Shown here piece after piece: positions 6,581 through 8,226 of a DNA stretch of 8,226 nucleotides. Source of the DNA: an uncultured bacterium. GTDB taxonomy: Bacteria > Bacteroidota > Bacteroidia > Bacteroidales > Paludibacteraceae. The position numbers and the translations under genes were made by a program. The notes beneath the pieces were generated by a model. That model did no database searches, was not told the DNA's origin, and saw nothing but the letters and a program-made list of their open reading frames with translations. The first letter of the stretch is position 1; each line of letters starts with the position of its first letter. Where the stretch lies: assembly GCA_946183755.1 (NCBI GenBank), contig CAMHCZ010000084.1, forward strand, positions 1 through 8,226, given 5' to 3'.

Positions 6581-7165
6581 TTATTTTGCTGCTGCGGCTG
6601 CAGCTGCTGCAGCTGCGGCTGCCTGACGAGTTGCCTTAACTGTAGCAACAACGTTCTCTGCTGCGGATACGAGCTCAAGCTTGTCGTAGCTGAGGTCCTT
6701 AACCTTGATAGCCTTGCCGATGTTCAAAGAAGTAACATCAACTGTCAAGAACTCAGGTATGTCGTTGTACAAGCCCTTAACCTTCAGATATCTCAAGTTC
6801 TGGATGAGCTTACCACCGGCCTTAACACCTTCTGCGTGTCCGTCGAGACGTGCAGGAACTGCCATAACTACTGGCTTGTTCTCTGTTACCTCAAGGAAAT
6901 CGATGTGAAGCAGACGGTCTGATACTGGGTGGAACTGAAGCTCCTTAAGTATTGCCTTGTGAGCCTTGCCGTCGATTGTCAGCTCTACAACGAAGATCTC
7001 TGGAGTGTAGATCAACTTGCGAACTGCGTTTGCATCTACTACGAAGTTGATGTTCTTGTCAAGACCGTAGATGTTGCAAGGCACCTGATTCTGCTTGCGA
7101 AGCTCGCGTGTAGCCTTCTTTCCAAGCTCTTTTCTCTCTGTTCCTGATAACTGGAATGTTTTCAT
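6581..7165 (-). CDS. rplY: 50S ribosomal protein L25 (CTC/TL5 form) with poly-alanine tail
   Basis: L25 binds 5S rRNA in the central protuberance of the 50S subunit. This is the long CTC/TL5 form with 194 residues. The N-terminal 5S-binding domain (about 1-92) includes LGKKATRELRKQNQVPCNIYG (14-34) and FHPVSDRLLHIDFLEV (78-93). The C-terminal CTC domain (about 95-178) includes VPARLDGHAEGVKAGG (103-118) and a typical DIPEFLTVDVTSLNIGKAI segment. After ATRQ the protein ends in twelve alanines (182-193) and one Lys, an unusually uniform tail. The start at 7165 is the only sensible one, since the MKTFQLSGTERKELGKKATR opening matches the family. It has its own predicted promoter, a structured leader, and a strong terminator, so it may be made largely as a single-gene mRNA. 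The neighbouring pth gene is a widespread partner of L25/ctc. Confidence 0.96.
   Translation of the reverse strand: MKTFQLSGTERKELGKKATRELRKQNQVPCNIYGLDKNINFVVDANAVRKLIYTPEIFVVELTIDGKAHKAILKELQFHPVSDRLLHIDFLEVTENKPVVMAVPARLDGHAEGVKAGGKLIQNLRYLKVKGLYNDIPEFLTVDVTSLNIGKAIKVKDLSYDKLELVSAAENVVATVKATRQAAAAAAAAAAAAK
6587..6622 (-). repeat. Twelve-codon GCN (alanine) run at the end of rplY
   Basis: Twelve successive GCN codons encode Ala182-Ala193. GCA, GCT and GCC are mixed, with GCA the most frequent, which suggests the amino acid run rather than the DNA repeat is kept. The tract also contains overlapping CTGCAG palindromes. Confidence 0.85.
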
Positions 7166-7197
7166 TTTTGAAATTTTGTTTTTGTGTTACTCAAATT

Positions 7198-7237
7198 TAA
7201 GTGAAAGATGTTAATCGCTTAATTCCCATCACACTTA
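7198..7237 (-). promoter_or_regulatory. Candidate structured mRNA leader of rplY (GNRA-capped stem)
   Basis: In the rplY mRNA sense, three nested helices form one arm. UAAGUG (7237-7232) pairs with CACUUA (7203-7198), GAUG (7230-7227) with CAUC (7210-7207), and UUAA (7222-7219) with UUAA (7214-7211). The cap is the tetraloop GCGA, a GNRA loop. Internal loops are U opposite UUU, and a GGAA bulge. The opposite strand would have UCGC as its loop, so the GNRA cap exists only in the rplY direction. The arm lies inside the predicted 5' UTR, 32 nt before the start codon. Autoregulatory leaders are known for L25 in gammaproteobacteria, so a similar role here is possible but unproven. The helices are AU-rich. 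Confidence 0.4.
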
Positions 7238-7261
7238 TACTTTGCTTTTTGCAAAGCGGTG

Positions 7262-7290
7262 CAAAGGTAATAATTTTCTTGACAATACAA
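7262..7290 (-). promoter_or_regulatory. Predicted Bacteroidetes-type promoter for rplY
   Basis: On the - strand, TACCTTTG (7269-7262) matches the Bacteroidetes -7 consensus TAnnTTTG exactly. An upstream TTG (7290-7288) sits 18 nt away, slightly shorter than the usual 19-21 nt to the -33 element. Transcription would begin near 7255, giving a 5' UTR of about 90 nt for rplY that contains the GNRA-capped stem. The -7 match is clear and the -33 element is weak. Confidence 0.6.
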
Positions 7291-7349
7291 GTTGACTCAC
7301 ATGGTTATTTTTTGTTTCTTTGATGTTGGCAATTATATAGATCGAAGAC

Positions 7350-8219
7350 ATGATAATCATAGCAGACAGCGGATCCACTAAGACACACTGGGTGGCGATT
7401 TCCAGCAACGGAACGAGGACAGACATCATCAGCTCCGGCATCAACCCCTACTACCAGTCGCAGGAGGACATCGCAAGCGACATCCGCGACAACGTGAAGC
7501 TCGACACCTTCGGCGAGTCAGTCGAGGTCTTCTTCTATGGAGCAGGATGCGCCAACGACGAGAAAAAAGCCATCGTCAGAGACGCCATCACCGCCAACTA
7601 CCCGACGGCTGTGTGCCACGTGGAAAGCGACCTCACTGGCGCATGCCGCTCGCTGCTGCAGCACGATGCCGGCATAGCGTGTATCCTGGGCACAGGCTCG
7701 AACTCATGCTACTACGACGGCAAGAACATCGTGAAAAACGTATCTCCGCTCGGATTCATCATCGGTGACGAAGGCAGCGGCGCTGTAATAGGCAAGACCT
7801 TCATCGGCGACCTGCTGAAAAAGCAGACGACCGCTGAGATTGAGGAGCTTTTCAGCAAGGAATACACCTACTCCGCTGGCGACATCGTCGAAGCCGTTTA
7901 CCGCAAGAGCTTCCCGAACCGCTTTCTCGCGCAGTTCACAAAATTCGTCGCGCACGCATTAGAGAATTGTCACGACGAAGCCAGCATCAGATACATAGAC
8001 AACCTGCTGGTGACGTCGTTCCGCGCCTTCTTCATACGCAACGTCAGCCAATACGACGGCAAGAGCGCCAGCTTCGTAGGCTCGGTGGCACACGTTTTCC
8101 GCAAGCAGCTCACACAAGCCGCCCACGACTGCGGATTCACCATCGGCACTATCGTGCAAGACCCTATGGAGGGACTGATAGCATACCACACGGCATTAGG
8201 TATCAACACTTTCCCATAA
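7350..8219 (+). CDS. BadF/BadG-type sugar kinase, probably N-acetylglucosamine kinase
   Basis: This is an ASKHA-fold ATPase of the BadF/BadG/BcrA/BcrD family, in the single-subunit, roughly 280-residue branch usually annotated as N-acetylglucosamine kinase in Bacteroidetes. It is expected to phosphorylate an amino sugar in the cytoplasm, for example GlcNAc salvaged from cell wall or diet glycans. Visible ATP-binding motifs are phosphate 1 DSGSTKTHW (6-14), phosphate 2 ILGTGSNSCYYDG (112-124) and the adenosine-side GSVAHVFRKQL (244-254). Asp94 in ESDLTGA is the likely catalytic base. GDEGSGAVIGK (139-149) is the conserved loop after the phosphate 2 strand. At 289 residues it is full length and has no Cys-ligated Fe-S site, so it is not a benzoyl-CoA reductase activase. 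MurNAc kinase (MurK type, acting at C1) is the main alternative. It is divergent from rplY, and the window ends 7 nt after its stop, so downstream partners are unknown. Confidence 0.85.
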   Translation: MIIIADSGSTKTHWVAISSNGTRTDIISSGINPYYQSQEDIASDIRDNVKLDTFGESVEVFFYGAGCANDEKKAIVRDAITANYPTAVCHVESDLTGACRSLLQHDAGIACILGTGSNSCYYDGKNIVKNVSPLGFIIGDEGSGAVIGKTFIGDLLKKQTTAEIEELFSKEYTYSAGDIVEAVYRKSFPNRFLAQFTKFVAHALENCHDEASIRYIDNLLVTSFRAFFIRNVSQYDGKSASFVGSVAHVFRKQLTQAAHDCGFTIGTIVQDPMEGLIAYHTALGINTFP

Positions 8220-8226
8220 GACAGGT

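Larger units (their letters stand above)
7166..7349. other. Divergent intergenic region between rplY and the sugar kinase gene
   Basis: This AT-rich 184-nt gap contains the rplY promoter and leader described separately. It also holds CTTTGC-TTTTT-GCAAAG (7240-7256), which overlaps the predicted rplY start point, and a second GCAAAG 10 nt further on at 7261-7266. For the kinase on the + strand, TA(T)6G at 7306-7314 resembles the -7 box with one base too many, and TTGACA at 7279 is too far upstream to fit, so I cannot place its promoter with confidence. I see no small ORF or RNA gene here. Confidence 0.5.

Noticed and set aside
7240..7256. CTTTGC-TTTTT-GCAAAG hairpin as a terminator or operator
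   Set aside because: The stem is only 6 bp with no following T run, and it overlaps the predicted rplY start point. One copy in AT-rich DNA is not enough to call an operator.
7279..7314. TTGACA and TATTTTTTG as a promoter for the sugar kinase
   Set aside because: The -7-like box has one extra base and the spacing to TTGACA is about 24 nt, outside the usual range, so I did not list it as a promoter.
1..8226. Mobile elements, CRISPR arrays, tRNA or rRNA genes, defence or toxin-antitoxin modules
   Set aside because: No transposase, integrase, spaced direct repeats, cloverleaf sequence or defence domain is visible; nearly all of the window is conserved housekeeping coding sequence.

Overview
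This window looks like chromosomal DNA of a Bacteroidales bacterium (Bacteroides, Prevotella or Muribaculaceae type). Four things point that way. The gene order ilvD-ilvB-ilvN-acyl-ACP thioesterase is typical of the group. A DUF4924 protein is present, a family I know mainly from Bacteroidetes. Start codons lack clear Shine-Dalgarno sequences. One promoter carries the Bacteroidetes -7 motif TAnnTTTG. Base composition is moderate and looks even throughout, and I see no sign of recent horizontal transfer: no insertion sequence, integrase, tRNA, CRISPR array or phage gene. The genus assignment is inference only.

Left block (1-3545, + strand): the end of ilvD (dihydroxy-acid dehydratase), complete ilvB and ilvN (large and regulatory subunits of acetolactate synthase), and a FatA/FatB-like acyl-ACP thioesterase. 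The first three make branched-chain amino acids. A 12-bp hairpin with a short T run lies between ilvN and the thioesterase, ending 10 nt before the thioesterase start codon, so it could attenuate or separate that gene. ilvC, which I expect directly after the thioesterase in related genomes, is not here; a convergent gene follows after 7 nt.

Middle block (3553-7165, - strand): in transcription order, rplY (L25/CTC with a 12-alanine tail), a strong intrinsic terminator, pth (peptidyl-tRNA hydrolase), an hslR-like S4-domain protein with an acidic tail, a DUF4924 protein, and a two-part family 2 glycosyltransferase. From pth to the glycosyltransferase the gaps are 4 to 7 nt, so these four genes are almost certainly one operon. 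L25, Pth and the S4 protein all concern the large ribosomal subunit and peptidyl-tRNA recycling.

Intergenic region 7166-7349 separates rplY from a divergent gene. It holds a good Bacteroidetes-type promoter for rplY and, in the predicted rplY 5' UTR, a nested stem capped by a GNRA tetraloop. Right block (7350-8219, + strand): a complete BadF/BadG-type sugar kinase, probably acting on N-acetylglucosamine or a related amino sugar.

The genes themselves are ordinary housekeeping genes, all intact except the edge-cut ilvD. I do not see a new multi-gene system. The most interesting points are the possible L25 leader RNA, the encoded poly-alanine tail of L25 beside ribosome-rescue genes, the hairpin before the thioesterase, and the missing ilvC.
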